Source: Chryseobacterium tagetis (GTDB taxonomy: Bacteria > Bacteroidota > Bacteroidia > Flavobacteriales > Weeksellaceae). Taken from it: a DNA stretch of 64,000 nt. The first letter of the stretch is position 1. Every line of letters begins with the position of its first letter. Location: NCBI RefSeq assembly GCF_016735585.2, contig NZ_JAERSE020000001.1:1116001-1180000 (forward strand), in the 5' to 3' direction. The notes beneath the pieces were generated by a model that made no database searches, was not told where the DNA came from, and saw only the letters and a list, made by a program, of their open reading frames with translations. Made by a program: the position numbers and the translations under genes. Positions 9,259 through 17,650 of the stretch are shown piece by piece.

Positions 9259-9810
9259 ATGAAAATGATTAAAATGAACACAAAAAGCTTATTCTTAGGT
9301 TTATTATTCGCAGGAGGTTTAGGTTTTGTAAACGCTCAGACAACGCAAACCGACACAAACGCTACGGCAAAAACATCTCAAACAGGTAGCAATGCTACCA
9401 TTGAGGGGCTTAAAAAACAAATTGAGGCCAATCCGAAAGATACCAATGCATTAGCACAATTAGCAACAGCTTACCAGGAAGCCTCAGACTGGACGAATGC
9501 AGTGGATACATGGAAAAAAATATCGGTTTTGCTACCGGATTGGGCACCGTCATATTATAGCCAGGCCTATGCTTATCAGTCTGCAAAAGATGATGTAAAT
9601 GCAAAAATTGCTTATGAAAAGTATATTGCCACCGTAAAACCTGAAGAGGTGGAGCAAAATAAGAAAAATCTGGCCTATGCTTATTTTTATCTTGCTTTTT
9701 CCGAGCAGAAAAATGATCCGAACAAGGCCAAAGAGCACATTGCTAAATCTATACAGTATGATCCCAGCAATCAGGATGCTGTAAAGCTTAGCAAAGTTTT
9801 AAATTCATAG
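9259..9810 (+). CDS. Secreted tetratricopeptide-repeat protein
   Basis: A 183-residue exported protein with a signal peptide (hydrophobic core LFLGLLFAGGLGFV, cleavage after VNAQ) and a Thr/Gln-rich linker. At least three TPR-like helical hairpins follow; visible units include ANPKDTNALAQLATAYQEAS, PSYYSQAYAYQSAKDDVNAK and the C-terminal KAKEHIAKSIQYDPSNQDA. TPRs mediate protein-protein contacts; the partner is unknown. Three in-frame ATGs (9259, 9265, 9274) fit; the first is used. It is a single-gene unit with a strong terminator shared with the convergent gene. Confidence 0.75.
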   Translation: MKMIKMNTKSLFLGLLFAGGLGFVNAQTTQTDTNATAKTSQTGSNATIEGLKKQIEANPKDTNALAQLATAYQEASDWTNAVDTWKKISVLLPDWAPSYYSQAYAYQSAKDDVNAKIAYEKYIATVKPEEVEQNKKNLAYAYFYLAFSEQKNDPNKAKEHIAKSIQYDPSNQDAVKLSKVLNS

Positions 9811-9815
9811 TTGCA

Positions 9816-9845
9816 AAGGTTCAGAAAATTTCTGAACCTTTTTTA
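9816..9845. terminator. Bidirectional terminator between TPR and YdeI-like genes
   Basis: AAGGTTCAGAAA/TTTCTGAACCTT is a perfect 12-bp stem followed by a T tract on the plus strand. It ends at the stop codon of the convergent minus-strand gene. Confidence 0.85.
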
Positions 9846-10328
9846 TTTTAGTTTCTTCCCGAAAAACTCAGTTTCACCATGCAGATGACGGATAATTTTT
9901 TCAACATTCCGTTGAATGCTTTCTTCTGTCTTGAGATTATTAATATATTTAATAAGTTCTGATTTTCTTGAAGGAATCAGTTCTTCAAAATTTTTCTGGG
10001 CTACAGGATTTTCTTTGATTGCCTGATCTAATTGGGGATGAATGGAAATCGTTCTGTCTGAAGCATCATATTCAATACAGATTTCTATGTTTTCACCAAT
10101 CCGTTTCGGTGAATCTTTCAGCATGATCATATTGATATACAATCGCCACTCTCCCAGATATTTCATGAGGTTTTGGGTATATTCTTTTCCATTTACAGTG
10201 CCTTTTACAGGGATAGGACTTTTATTTCTGTCCGAAGTTTCAAAAATTTCTTTTAAAATTTCTTCAGGAATATATACAAAAGGATTGATTCCGATGATTT
10301 CCAGTTTTGCTGTGAATAGGTTTTTCAT
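9843..10328 (-). CDS. DUF1905/YdeI-OmpD-associated family protein
   Basis: A 161-residue soluble protein. The N-terminal half (TAKLEIIGINPFVYIP to IGENIEICIEYD, with PIPVKGTVNGKEY) matches the beta-barrel-like DUF1905 domain. The C-terminal half (DQAIKENPVAQKNFEELIPSR followed by LKTEESIQRNVEKIIRHL) matches the helical YdeI/OmpD-associated domain. The fused arrangement is common in Bacteroidota; the biochemical role is unknown. The stop codon lies within the shared terminator. It faces the TPR gene tail to tail. Confidence 0.75.
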   Translation of the reverse strand: MKNLFTAKLEIIGINPFVYIPEEILKEIFETSDRNKSPIPVKGTVNGKEYTQNLMKYLGEWRLYINMIMLKDSPKRIGENIEICIEYDASDRTISIHPQLDQAIKENPVAQKNFEELIPSRKSELIKYINNLKTEESIQRNVEKIIRHLHGETEFFGKKLK

Positions 10329-10383
10329 TGAAATGAATTTAATGATTTTTTCTGTATTTCATGTAGGCAATCTAAACCACCCG

Positions 10384-10406
10384 TCAAAAATTCAATGAAT
10401 TTTTGA
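10384..10406. repeat. Palindrome in the gap before the aldolase gene
   Basis: TCAAAAATTC and GAATTTTTGA form perfect 10-bp arms around AAT, followed by a G/C-rich CCCCTCC...AAGGGG block. From memory, such composites recur between genes in flavobacteria, so it is probably a dispersed repeat; no second copy was found in this window. Confidence 0.4.
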
Positions 10407-10540
10407 TACCCCTCCAGAGAAGGGGAATTGTTTCTTACACCGATTAGCTTTGTTTTGATTGTAGCAATTTTAAACTAAACCCCGGAAACACGAATCCCGA
10501 ATCTCGCTTTAAATTAATTTTCCACTCACAAAGGAATCGT

Positions 10541-10548
10541 TATCTTTG
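10541..10548 (+). promoter_or_regulatory. -7 box of the aldolase gene
   Basis: TATCTTTG, an exact TAnnTTTG match, ends 22 bases before the ATG at 10571. Confidence 0.7.
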
Positions 10549-10570
10549 CACAAATAAATCTATACAACAA

Positions 10571-11224
10571 ATGAAATTTTTTATTGACACAGCCAATTTA
10601 GAGCAAATTAAAGAAGCGAAAGATCTTGGAATTTTAGATGGTGTTACTACCAATCCTTCATTAATGGCAAAAGAAGGAATCCAGGGAGCTGAAGCGATCA
10701 GAAATCACTACAAAGCAATCTGCGAAATCGTAGACGGAGATATTTCTGCGGAAGTTCTTTCTACAACTTACGAAGAAATGATTAAAGAAGGTGACGAATT
10801 GGCGGCAATCCACCCGAATATCGTTGTTAAGATTCCTATGATTAAAGATGGGATCAAAGCGTTAAAATATTTTTCTGATAAAGGGATCAGAACGAACTGT
10901 ACATTAATTTTCTCTCCGGGACAAGCTCTTTTAGCAGCTAAAGCAGGTGCTACTTATGTTTCTCCTTTCTTGGGAAGATTAGATGATATTAGTACTGACG
11001 GATTAAACTTAATTCAGGAGATCAGATTAATTTTTGATAATTATATGTATGAAACTGAAATCTTAGCAGCTTCTATCCGTCACTCAATGCATATCATTGA
11101 TTGTGCTAAAATTGGTGCAGATGTTATCACTTCTCCACTTCCTCCGATCTTGAGCTTATTGAAGCACCCATTAACAGACAGCGGATTGGCTCAATTTATT
11201 GCAGATTCTCAGAAATTAGCTTAA
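10571..11224 (+). CDS. fsa: Fructose-6-phosphate aldolase / transaldolase-like protein
   Basis: A 217-residue cytosolic TIM-barrel class I aldolase of the small transaldolase family. The N-terminus [11 protein letters not shown] and [15 protein letters not shown] are signatures of the family. The Schiff-base lysine is Lys87 in NIVVKIPM, matching Lys85 of E. coli [12 protein letters not shown] and [12 protein letters not shown] near the C-terminus are also conserved. Members either split fructose-6-phosphate or act as true transaldolases in the pentose phosphate pathway; residue checks would be needed to choose. Single-gene unit with a strong promoter and a strong terminator. Confidence 0.9.
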   Translation: MKFFIDTANLEQIKEAKDLGILDGVTTNPSLMAKEGIQGAEAIRNHYKAICEIVDGDISAEVLSTTYEEMIKEGDELAAIHPNIVVKIPMIKDGIKALKYFSDKGIRTNCTLIFSPGQALLAAKAGATYVSPFLGRLDDISTDGLNLIQEIRLIFDNYMYETEILAASIRHSMHIIDCAKIGADVITSPLPPILSLLKHPLTDSGLAQFIADSQKLA

Positions 11225-11254
11225 TAGAATTTTTCTTTTAAGTTTAAATAAACA

Positions 11255-11285
11255 AAAAGCGCGAAACTTTCAGTTTCGCGCTTTT
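11255..11285. terminator. Bidirectional terminator after the aldolase gene
   Basis: AAAAGCGCGAAACT/AGTTTCGCGCTTTT is a 14-bp stem with a TTC loop. It also serves the convergent GLPGLI gene that stops at 11287. Confidence 0.9.
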
Positions 11286-11286
11286 A

Positions 11287-12132
11287 TTATTTGAGTAAAT
11301 ACAGCTCAAGAACATTATTGTTTTTTGCATTTTCTTCCTTTGCATTCTTTTCTCGATCCCTGAGAATTTTCTCCATATCCAACGGTTTCCCGCTTTCATC
11401 GATCATTGTTATTTTCGTATTTCCAGACATCATCTGGCGCATGCCTTTGGTAGGATTATTTCTATAATCCATAAACTGTTTTTTATATTTATCCTGGTCG
11501 ATTTCAAAAAGACTTCCGAAAATTTTCTTTTCTCCATCACTTTTCCATTCCTGATCATTAGGAATTTTCTTAATTCCCTTTAAGACAAAAGAATGGGATT
11601 GTGTATTATCTTCTACTTTAATAATCATTCCAGGTAATCCATAAAATTTATAGGGACCATCCTGAATAGGAAGATCCGGCACAAACCAGGCTGTCCATTT
11701 TCTCCCTGCAAAATTTACACTTGCTTTCTGAGCATTGAATTCACCGATTTTTTCTTTTTCAGGAAGTATTTTCCAGTCCAGTTTTCTTTGATCCTTAACT
11801 TTATAATAATCTACATCTAATTGATTGAAAAATAAAACTTTATAATCCGGATAAGATTTCTCTACAGAAAAAGATATTTTCCCATAATCTATCCCGGTAA
11901 AATCCCGCATTTTTTTTGCTATCCTGTCTTCCCTTATTGAATCTGCTGCAAAACGTTTCTGGCTATAAAATTTTGATCCTTTTTTAGCGATATCTAAATA
12001 CATGATTTCCTGATCTGTAGTATTTCTATCTGTAGAATCTGTCACAAACTTATATTCATAAATAAACCGTTGATTCTGAGCGACCATAAAAACACTGAAA
12101 AATGAAAAAATTCCAAAAATAATTCTCTTCAT
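11287..12132 (-). CDS. GLPGLI family protein (copy 1)
   Basis: A secreted protein of 281 residues from the ATG at 12132. A longer frame opens with TTG at 12147, but that codon lies inside a perfect -7 box (12145-12152), so the ATG is preferred. A signal peptide (RIIFGIFSFFSVFMVAQ) is followed by a beta-rich domain with the name-giving motif GPYKFYGLPGMI about two thirds in. FNAQKASVNFAGRKWTAWFVPDLP just before it is also typical of the family. GLPGLI proteins are Bacteroidota-specific; their function is not known to me. It is the last gene behind blaI, two blaR1-like genes and another GLPGLI gene, with its own promoter as well. Confidence 0.85.
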   Translation of the reverse strand: MKRIIFGIFSFFSVFMVAQNQRFIYEYKFVTDSTDRNTTDQEIMYLDIAKKGSKFYSQKRFAADSIREDRIAKKMRDFTGIDYGKISFSVEKSYPDYKVLFFNQLDVDYYKVKDQRKLDWKILPEKEKIGEFNAQKASVNFAGRKWTAWFVPDLPIQDGPYKFYGLPGMIIKVEDNTQSHSFVLKGIKKIPNDQEWKSDGEKKIFGSLFEIDQDKYKKQFMDYRNNPTKGMRQMMSGNTKITMIDESGKPLDMEKILRDREKNAKEENAKNNNVLELYLLK

Positions 12133-12144
12133 ATTGATTTTTTT

Positions 12145-12152
12145 CAAAGATA
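12145..12152 (-). promoter_or_regulatory. -7 box of GLPGLI gene 1, sets its start codon
   Basis: TATCTTTG on the minus strand ends 12 bases before the ATG at 12132. It predicts a very short leader and argues against the TTG start at 12147. Confidence 0.6.
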
Positions 12153-12240
12153 ATTTTTTAAAATAAAAGTTGAACTTATTTATAATAAAAAAGCAGAATA
12201 AACTTACTATTTATCCTGCTTCAATATAAAATATATGTAA

Positions 12241-13146
12241 TTAATTTACTAAATCCGGTTCAATGGGGTTATTGTTTTTAGCAAGAGATTCTTTGGTTCT
12301 TTTTTCCATTTCCCTGAACACCTGATTAGGATCTGAAATCTCTTTTCCGTCAGCTGTTTTCGTTTTAAAAACCATTTTGGTATTGGCGTCATTCTTCATC
12401 ATCATTTCTCTCATATTTTTCGTAGGATCATTCACGTAGGCTTTCCAGGCTTTTTTAAACTGATCTTTTGTCACTTCAATTTCTTTACCTCCCATTCCGA
12501 ATAATTTAATGTTTTCAGGTAAGGTAAGCTCTTTTTCCTCACTGTTATTACGTTGCAGAACTTTGTTCCCTATCAAAGTCATGACATGAGAACCTGTTGT
12601 ATCTTCTATTTTCACGATCAGACCAGGCAATCCATAAAAAGTGTATGGCCCATCCTGAAAAGGAAGATCACTGGCAAACCAGGCAATCCACTCTCTTCCG
12701 CCAAAGCTTGTAGTGGCTTTCTGAGTCATGTATTCCCCTATTTTTTGCTTATCAGACTGTATTTTCCATTCAGGCTTTTTATCTTCCTTTATCTTGTAAG
12801 AATCACTTGAAATGTTTCTGAAAAGATAAGTTTTAAAATCAGGATAAGATTTAGTTACCCGATAAGAAACCTGCCCCGGTTTTTCTCTTTTGTTGATACT
12901 TATATTTCCCGAAAACGCTTTAATCTGCTTCTCCAGATCCGCTCTTTGAGTGGAATCCGCAACAAATTTATCACGGCTGTAATAGGAAGATCCGGTTTTA
13001 TCGATATCCAGATACATCATCTCCGTTTTTATATCCGTTTTCTCATTAGAGTCAGGAATAAACTTATATTCATAAAAGAATCTGTTAATCTGGGCATTGG
13101 CAATAAGTGCAGCCAAAATAAAACTAAGGGCTAAAAGTTTTTTCAT
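12241..13146 (-). CDS. GLPGLI family protein (copy 2)
   Basis: A 301-residue secreted protein with a signal peptide (LLALSFILAALIANAQ) and the motif GPYTFYGLPGLIVKIED. It is clearly paralogous to the downstream GLPGLI gene: both share RFxYEYKF at the mature N-terminus, EMMYLDI/EIMYLDI, the W-K-I block before the motif, DPTKNMREMM/NPTKGMRQMM and a KNNN tail, which points to tandem duplication. It begins 10 bases after the upstream M56 gene stops, so co-transcription with the BlaR1-like peptidases is likely. The function is unknown; a link to M56-controlled envelope signalling is inferred from context only. Confidence 0.85.
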   Translation of the reverse strand: MKKLLALSFILAALIANAQINRFFYEYKFIPDSNEKTDIKTEMMYLDIDKTGSSYYSRDKFVADSTQRADLEKQIKAFSGNISINKREKPGQVSYRVTKSYPDFKTYLFRNISSDSYKIKEDKKPEWKIQSDKQKIGEYMTQKATTSFGGREWIAWFASDLPFQDGPYTFYGLPGLIVKIEDTTGSHVMTLIGNKVLQRNNSEEKELTLPENIKLFGMGGKEIEVTKDQFKKAWKAYVNDPTKNMREMMMKNDANTKMVFKTKTADGKEISDPNQVFREMEKRTKESLAKNNNPIEPDLVN

Positions 13147-13156
13147 TTTTTACGAA

Positions 13157-15157
13157 TTAATACGTGATAATTTCCATTCTTTTGGCATAAGATCTATTGT
13201 TTTCACCTGCTACACGGCTTACTTTAAAGACTTTGATATTAGTAGGTGAATTGAAGTCTTTCGGATCGCTCTGATAAGCCATAAATTCTTCTTTACTTAC
13301 TTTTTTTCCATTAACATACAGTTCAGGAACATCTACATTGATGGCAAGTAAAGCCGTTTTTCCTACAGGAGATTTTTTATTATTATCGTCTTCAATGTTG
13401 ACACCATATAAATTGACTACCTTATTTAAACTGTTATCTACTTTAAAGATCGCAAAATTGTTTTTGTTAGGTCTATTTTGTTGCAACTCCTGAATTTTTT
13501 TAGCATCTTTTTTCAGGAGCTCTTTTTCAGTTTCAGATAGCGGTTTTTTATCATAGTCTCTGTTTTTAGAAAACTTTTCATCAAAGGCATATCCTTTTCT
13601 GTCCGCTTCTATAGTCTGGGTTATTTTTTGTTTATCCTCAGCAGCTCTTTTTATGGCATCCTGTCTTTTCTTTTCAGCTCCGTTATAGAAGGTTTCAAGA
13701 TCTTTTTGTGCTGCTTCTCCAATTTTCTCAGCTTCTTTTTCGGCTTTTCTTGCTGCCTTTTCAGCCTGTTTTATTTTTCTTTTAAATGCAGGAGAATTCA
13801 CCATTGCTTCTGCTTTTTTCGCTGCTTTTTCGGCTTCTGCTATTTTTCTCTTAAACTCTGGAGAATTAACCATCGCTTCTGCTTCTTTAGCTTTCTTTTC
13901 TGCTTCAGCAATTTTCATTTTAAATTCCGGTGAATCATAGTATTTTTCAACACTGCTGTAGTGATCTTCAAGAGCTTTCAGATTATTTTTATACTTATCT
14001 GAATTTACAATTTCATCAATCTGATCAGATAAAGCTTCTATTTCATTTTGCTTGGCTTCAAATTCTGGGGTCTCAGTTTTTTTAGATTTTATCAGCTTTT
14101 GAATTTCTGCACTCTTTTGACTGATTTTTTCACTGATTTTGTTAATTCTCTCGTGATCTTCTCTCAACGCTTCATTATAAAGATCCCCTTTTTTCAGCTG
14201 TTCCTGAAAAAAATCTTCACCCGCATTTGGTCGTATGGTATCTTTTTTAATTTGAGAAACCGCTTTCTCTATTTCAAGATTGGTCTTGGCTATTTCTTTG
14301 TTCTTCGCATTCACCATATAGGCAAAAGCTACTGTGAACACTACTGGTAAGGCTAAAATTCTTCGCGCATACCCGAATTTCGTCTGTGATTTCTGTAACA
14401 TTGTTAATCGCTTTTTTAGATTGGAACTTAGAAACGGACTCGTCGCTGGTAACTCTACTCCGGAAAAGTGACTAGCTAAAAGCATCTGCGCAAATGCTTT
14501 CGTGTCCGATTGTTTTACGGCTTTTTTATCAGCCAGATATTCATGTATTAAATTAATTTCTTTTTTAATAAGATGGTAAAATGGATTGAACCAGAATACC
14601 GAGGTGATAATTTCTAAAATGATCTTATCAAACGTATGTTTCTGTTCGATATGTACCATTTCATGCTTTAAGATCTGTTTTCCTATTTCTGAATTCAATG
14701 TGATAGAATTCTTCCAGAACAGGTTTTTAAAATAGGAAAAAGGAGCATCTGTAAGATCTGTTCGATAAAAGTTTATCCCTCCGATGTTTTCTCTTTCAAA
14801 TTGGTTTTTTAGTTCATGTATTTTGAAGGTTCCGTAAATGAATTTTCCTAAAAAATACAGGGAAACGATTCCTAAAACTGAAAAGCTAAGTGTATAATAT
14901 AAGTTTTCATGGGTATTTGTATTTTGTGATGGGCTAAAGTTCTGCACTTTATCGATCAGCATATAGATATTCTGATTGACCTCAATGGTAAAGTCTTCTA
15001 GCTTTATCAAGGGAAGCAATAACGAAATCAGTATCGAAAACAACAGATAAAACCTATTGTAATGGTGAAAAGTCTTGTCCTTGAGCGAGAGATAATAATA
15101 TCCCAGCAAAACGCCTGAACAAATAACCACTTTTAAGATATAGAATAATGCTTCCAT
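13157..15157 (-). CDS. M56/BlaR1-like membrane metallopeptidase (copy 1, coiled-coil tail)
   Basis: A 666-residue membrane protein. The first 310 residues form an M56 domain: TM helices at about 5-20, 34-50 and 90-110, the zinc motif HEMVH (in LKHEMVHIEQKHTFDKI), ENLIHEYLADKKAV-type third-ligand region, and a last TM at about 268-284. BlaR1/MecR1 sense beta-lactams through a C-terminal penicillin-binding domain, but this protein lacks one. Instead it has a highly charged coiled coil with three copies of a unit around A-E-A-M-V-N-S-P-x-F-K-R-K-I, then a small domain with LYVNGKKVSKEEF. Its N-terminal 310 residues are almost identical to those of the upstream paralogue while the tails differ. 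It likely cleaves a cytoplasmic repressor such as the nearby BlaI in response to an unknown signal. Confidence 0.85.
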   Translation of the reverse strand: MEALFYILKVVICSGVLLGYYYLSLKDKTFHHYNRFYLLFSILISLLLPLIKLEDFTIEVNQNIYMLIDKVQNFSPSQNTNTHENLYYTLSFSVLGIVSLYFLGKFIYGTFKIHELKNQFERENIGGINFYRTDLTDAPFSYFKNLFWKNSITLNSEIGKQILKHEMVHIEQKHTFDKIILEIITSVFWFNPFYHLIKKEINLIHEYLADKKAVKQSDTKAFAQMLLASHFSGVELPATSPFLSSNLKKRLTMLQKSQTKFGYARRILALPVVFTVAFAYMVNAKNKEIAKTNLEIEKAVSQIKKDTIRPNAGEDFFQEQLKKGDLYNEALREDHERINKISEKISQKSAEIQKLIKSKKTETPEFEAKQNEIEALSDQIDEIVNSDKYKNNLKALEDHYSSVEKYYDSPEFKMKIAEAEKKAKEAEAMVNSPEFKRKIAEAEKAAKKAEAMVNSPAFKRKIKQAEKAARKAEKEAEKIGEAAQKDLETFYNGAEKKRQDAIKRAAEDKQKITQTIEADRKGYAFDEKFSKNRDYDKKPLSETEKELLKKDAKKIQELQQNRPNKNNFAIFKVDNSLNKVVNLYGVNIEDDNNKKSPVGKTALLAINVDVPELYVNGKKVSKEEFMAYQSDPKDFNSPTNIKVFKVSRVAGENNRSYAKRMEIITY
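14229..15157 (-). repeat. 929-bp direct repeat, copy A (M56 domain)
   Basis: The coding part for the first ~310 residues of this M56 gene. It is nearly identical at DNA level to 16084-17012 with the same length, differing by scattered single bases. Identity ends sharply where the two C-terminal tails begin, the pattern of recent duplication or gene conversion. Confidence 0.85.
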
Positions 15158-15167
15158 GATTGAGATA

Positions 15168-17012
15168 TTATAAATCGTCTTTTCTAGTTTTTGTATTGAT
15201 AGAAATTTCGCCTGTCATTTTTCCGTTTTCCGTATTCTTTTTCACATTGATAGATTCTATTTGATCTCCTTTCAAGAGTTTCAGGTCTTCTCTTGAGACT
15301 TCTTTTCCATCAATAATAACTTTCATATTTTCATTCCAAGCATCTTTTCCATTAATATAAATTCTAGAAACATCTCCATCAATTTTAGAAACTCCTGAAG
15401 CTGAAAATTTATCTCCATCTAGGTTATATCTTATTGTGTTTGCCGTAATTTTCACTGCACTAGGCGGGGTGTAGTTGAAATTATATGAAAAAGATTTTCC
15501 ATTTTCTGCCTCTAATTTCGCCTTACCTGCTTCCCATCTCGCTTTTTCACTCTGAATTCTTGCTTTTTCTCCGGCTTCTCTAGCTTTTTCAGCTAATTTT
15601 TTGGCTTTTTTCATTTCTCTTTCAGCCTTTTTGCTGTAAGCCGAATATTTCAGATCATTGATCTTAAATACTTTAATTTGAGGAGCACGTGGTGCATTTG
15701 GCGGACTCGGAGGCGTTGGAGGAACTACGAACACTGCTCCCTTTTCAAGTTCAGGGAAATCAGGCATCTCAAACTTCAGATCTTTTACATCCTTCATTCG
15801 GTTTTTCCATTGGTCTGAATTGAAGAATTCCTCAACATTCATTTCTTTACCATTCACCTTTATTCTGGTCAATGATTTTTGAAAATCTCCCGAATTCGTA
15901 ATTTTTGCTATCTCCCCCGAAAGCTGTGCTATTTCATCTACATTTTTATCGAATTCTTTAGTTTCAGGCTTTAATTGTTTCAGCTCTTTACTTTTCTCTT
16001 CGATTTTTTTACCCAGTTCCGCTATTTTTTTCTCATCATTTGTCTTTTTATAAATCTTTATGGATTCATTTTTAGTATGATCAGGTCGTATTGTGTCTTT
16101 TTTGATTTGAGAAACTGCTTTCTCTATTTCAAGATTGGTCTTGGCTATTTCTTTGTTCTTCGCATTCACCATATAGGCAAAAGCTACTGTGAACACTACC
16201 GGTAAGGCTAAAATTCTTCGCGCATACCCGAATTTTGTCTGTGATTTCTGTAACATTGTTAATCGCTTTTTTAGATTGGAACTCAAAAACGGACTCGTCG
16301 CCGGTAACTCTACTCCGGAAAAGTGACTGGCTAAAAGCATCTGCGCAAATGCTTTCGTGTCCGATTGTTTTACGGCTTTTTTATCAGCCAGATATTCATG
16401 TATTAAATTAATTTCTTTTTTAATAAGATGGTAAAATGGATTGAACCAGAATACCGAGGTGATAATTTCTAAAATGATCTTATCAAACGTATGTTTCTGT
16501 TCGATATGCACCATTTCATGCTTTAAGATCTGCTTTCCTATTTCTGAATTCAATGTGATGGAATTCTTCCAGAACAGGTTTTTAAAATAGGAAAAAGGGG
16601 CATCGGTAAGATCTGTTCGGTAAAAGTTGATCCCTTCGATGTTTTCTCTTTCAAATTTGTTTTTCAGTTCATGTATTTTGAAGGTTCCGTAGATGAATTT
16701 TCCTAAAAAATATAAGGAAACGATTCCTAAAACTGAGAAAGTAAATGTATAATATAAGTTTTCATGGGTATTTGTATTTTCTGATGGGCTAAAATTCTGC
16801 ACTTTATCGATCAGCATATAGATATTCTGATTGACCTCAATGGTAAAGTCTTCTAGCTTTATCAAGGGAAGCAGTAACGAAATCAATATCGAAAACAACA
16901 GATAAAACCTATTGTAATGGTGAAAAGTCTTGTCCTTGAGCGAGAGATAATAATATCCCAGCAAAACGCCTGAACAAATAATCACTTTTAAAATGTAGAA
17001 TAACACTTCCAT
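15168..17012 (-). CDS. M56/BlaR1-like membrane metallopeptidase (copy 2)
   Basis: A 614-residue paralogue of the next gene downstream, 10 bases away. The N-terminal M56 domain has the zinc motif HEMVH and four membrane helices and is almost identical to the other copy. The tail differs: a charged stretch, a Pro-rich linker (VVPPTPPSPPNAPRAPQ), a coiled coil rich in EKAREAGEKA-like units, then a C-terminal domain with IYINGKDAWNEN and VIIDGKEVSREDL, which resembles short TonB-plug-like segments seen at the end of many Bacteroidota M56 proteins. There is no penicillin-binding domain. It lies downstream of blaI with a 235-base gap containing a small palindrome. A role as a signal-transducing protease of BlaI is inferred. 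Confidence 0.85.
   Translation of the reverse strand: MEVLFYILKVIICSGVLLGYYYLSLKDKTFHHYNRFYLLFSILISLLLPLIKLEDFTIEVNQNIYMLIDKVQNFSPSENTNTHENLYYTFTFSVLGIVSLYFLGKFIYGTFKIHELKNKFERENIEGINFYRTDLTDAPFSYFKNLFWKNSITLNSEIGKQILKHEMVHIEQKHTFDKIILEIITSVFWFNPFYHLIKKEINLIHEYLADKKAVKQSDTKAFAQMLLASHFSGVELPATSPFLSSNLKKRLTMLQKSQTKFGYARRILALPVVFTVAFAYMVNAKNKEIAKTNLEIEKAVSQIKKDTIRPDHTKNESIKIYKKTNDEKKIAELGKKIEEKSKELKQLKPETKEFDKNVDEIAQLSGEIAKITNSGDFQKSLTRIKVNGKEMNVEEFFNSDQWKNRMKDVKDLKFEMPDFPELEKGAVFVVPPTPPSPPNAPRAPQIKVFKINDLKYSAYSKKAEREMKKAKKLAEKAREAGEKARIQSEKARWEAGKAKLEAENGKSFSYNFNYTPPSAVKITANTIRYNLDGDKFSASGVSKIDGDVSRIYINGKDAWNENMKVIIDGKEVSREDLKLLKGDQIESINVKKNTENGKMTGEISINTKTRKDDL
16084..17012 (-). repeat. 929-bp direct repeat, copy B (M56 domain)
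   Basis: Partner of 14229-15157. Same orientation, equal length, and only scattered mismatches by eye. The two copies start 1855 bases apart, so homologous recombination could delete or fuse the two genes. Confidence 0.85.
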
Positions 17013-17189
17013 GATTGGGTAATTGCTTTAATCAAATGATAATATTGCCTGCCATATTCTTTTCACGGACTGATTTCTCTAAAATATAGAAATCAACCAA
17101 TCCCACAGCTGAAAAAATATTTCTATAATAAATGCTGTCATTGCTTATGTTTTTATTGAGGTTAATATTCTGTACCTTTTACTAACGTC

Positions 17190-17206
17190 TTGTCTTGTAA
17201 AGACAA
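17190..17206. promoter_or_regulatory. Palindrome upstream of the M56 genes, candidate BlaI site
   Basis: TTGTCTT and AAGACAA form perfect 7-bp arms around GTA in the 235-base gap between blaI and the first M56 gene. Its size suits a dimeric winged-helix repressor, but it differs from the palindrome before blaI, so this is tentative. Nothing else is evident in the gap. Confidence 0.35.
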
Positions 17207-17247
17207 CTGAACCTATGAAAATGTTACAGAGCCACCTCTTTTAAATA

Positions 17248-17613
17248 TTAGCTTTTCTTTTTAAGCTCATTTAATAACATTTCCAAATCTTCTACACTCA
17301 TTTCATTTTTTTCTACCAGAAAAGAAACCGCACTTTTATAAGAGCCTTTAAAATAATTTTTCACAAGGCTTTTCATCGTCTTCCCGGAATATTGTTCCTG
17401 AGTAACCAAAGGAAAATATTCATGCTGTCTTCCGATCACATTATAATCAACAAATTCTTTATCCTTCAATACTTTTAGTATTGTAGAAACTGTATTGGTA
17501 TGAGGTTTCGGTTCCGGAAACAGATCAAGAATATCTTTTAAAAATCCTTTTTCTATTTTCCATACATATTGCATTACCTGTTCTTCCGCTTTCGTAAGAG
17601 TTTGAATTTTCAT
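17248..17613 (-). CDS. blaI: BlaI/MecI/CopY-family repressor
   Basis: A 121-residue winged-helix repressor that binds operator palindromes as a dimer and is normally inactivated by cleavage by a BlaR1/MecR1 protease. The sequence runs LTKAEEQVMQYVWKIEKGFLKDILDLF, then the recognition region PHTNTVSTILKVLKDKEFVDYN (contains the typical T-V-S-T-x-L-K-x-L) and a C-terminal dimerisation helix. An upstream in-frame ATG at 17649 adds 12 residues, but the ATG at 17613 gives the usual MKIQxLTKAEE start. It heads the cluster blaI - M56 - M56 - GLPGLI - GLPGLI. No beta-lactamase gene is adjacent, so the regulon may be something other than beta-lactam resistance. Confidence 0.88.
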   Translation of the reverse strand: MKIQTLTKAEEQVMQYVWKIEKGFLKDILDLFPEPKPHTNTVSTILKVLKDKEFVDYNVIGRQHEYFPLVTQEQYSGKTMKSLVKNYFKGSYKSAVSFLVEKNEMSVEDLEMLLNELKKKS

Positions 17614-17650
17614 ATTCCAATGTTTAATACTATTATAATATAGAGTCAAT

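Noticed and set aside
13157-17613. Classical beta-lactam resistance operon (blaR1-blaI-blaZ)
   Set aside because: The M56 proteins lack the penicillin-binding sensor domain and no beta-lactamase gene is present.
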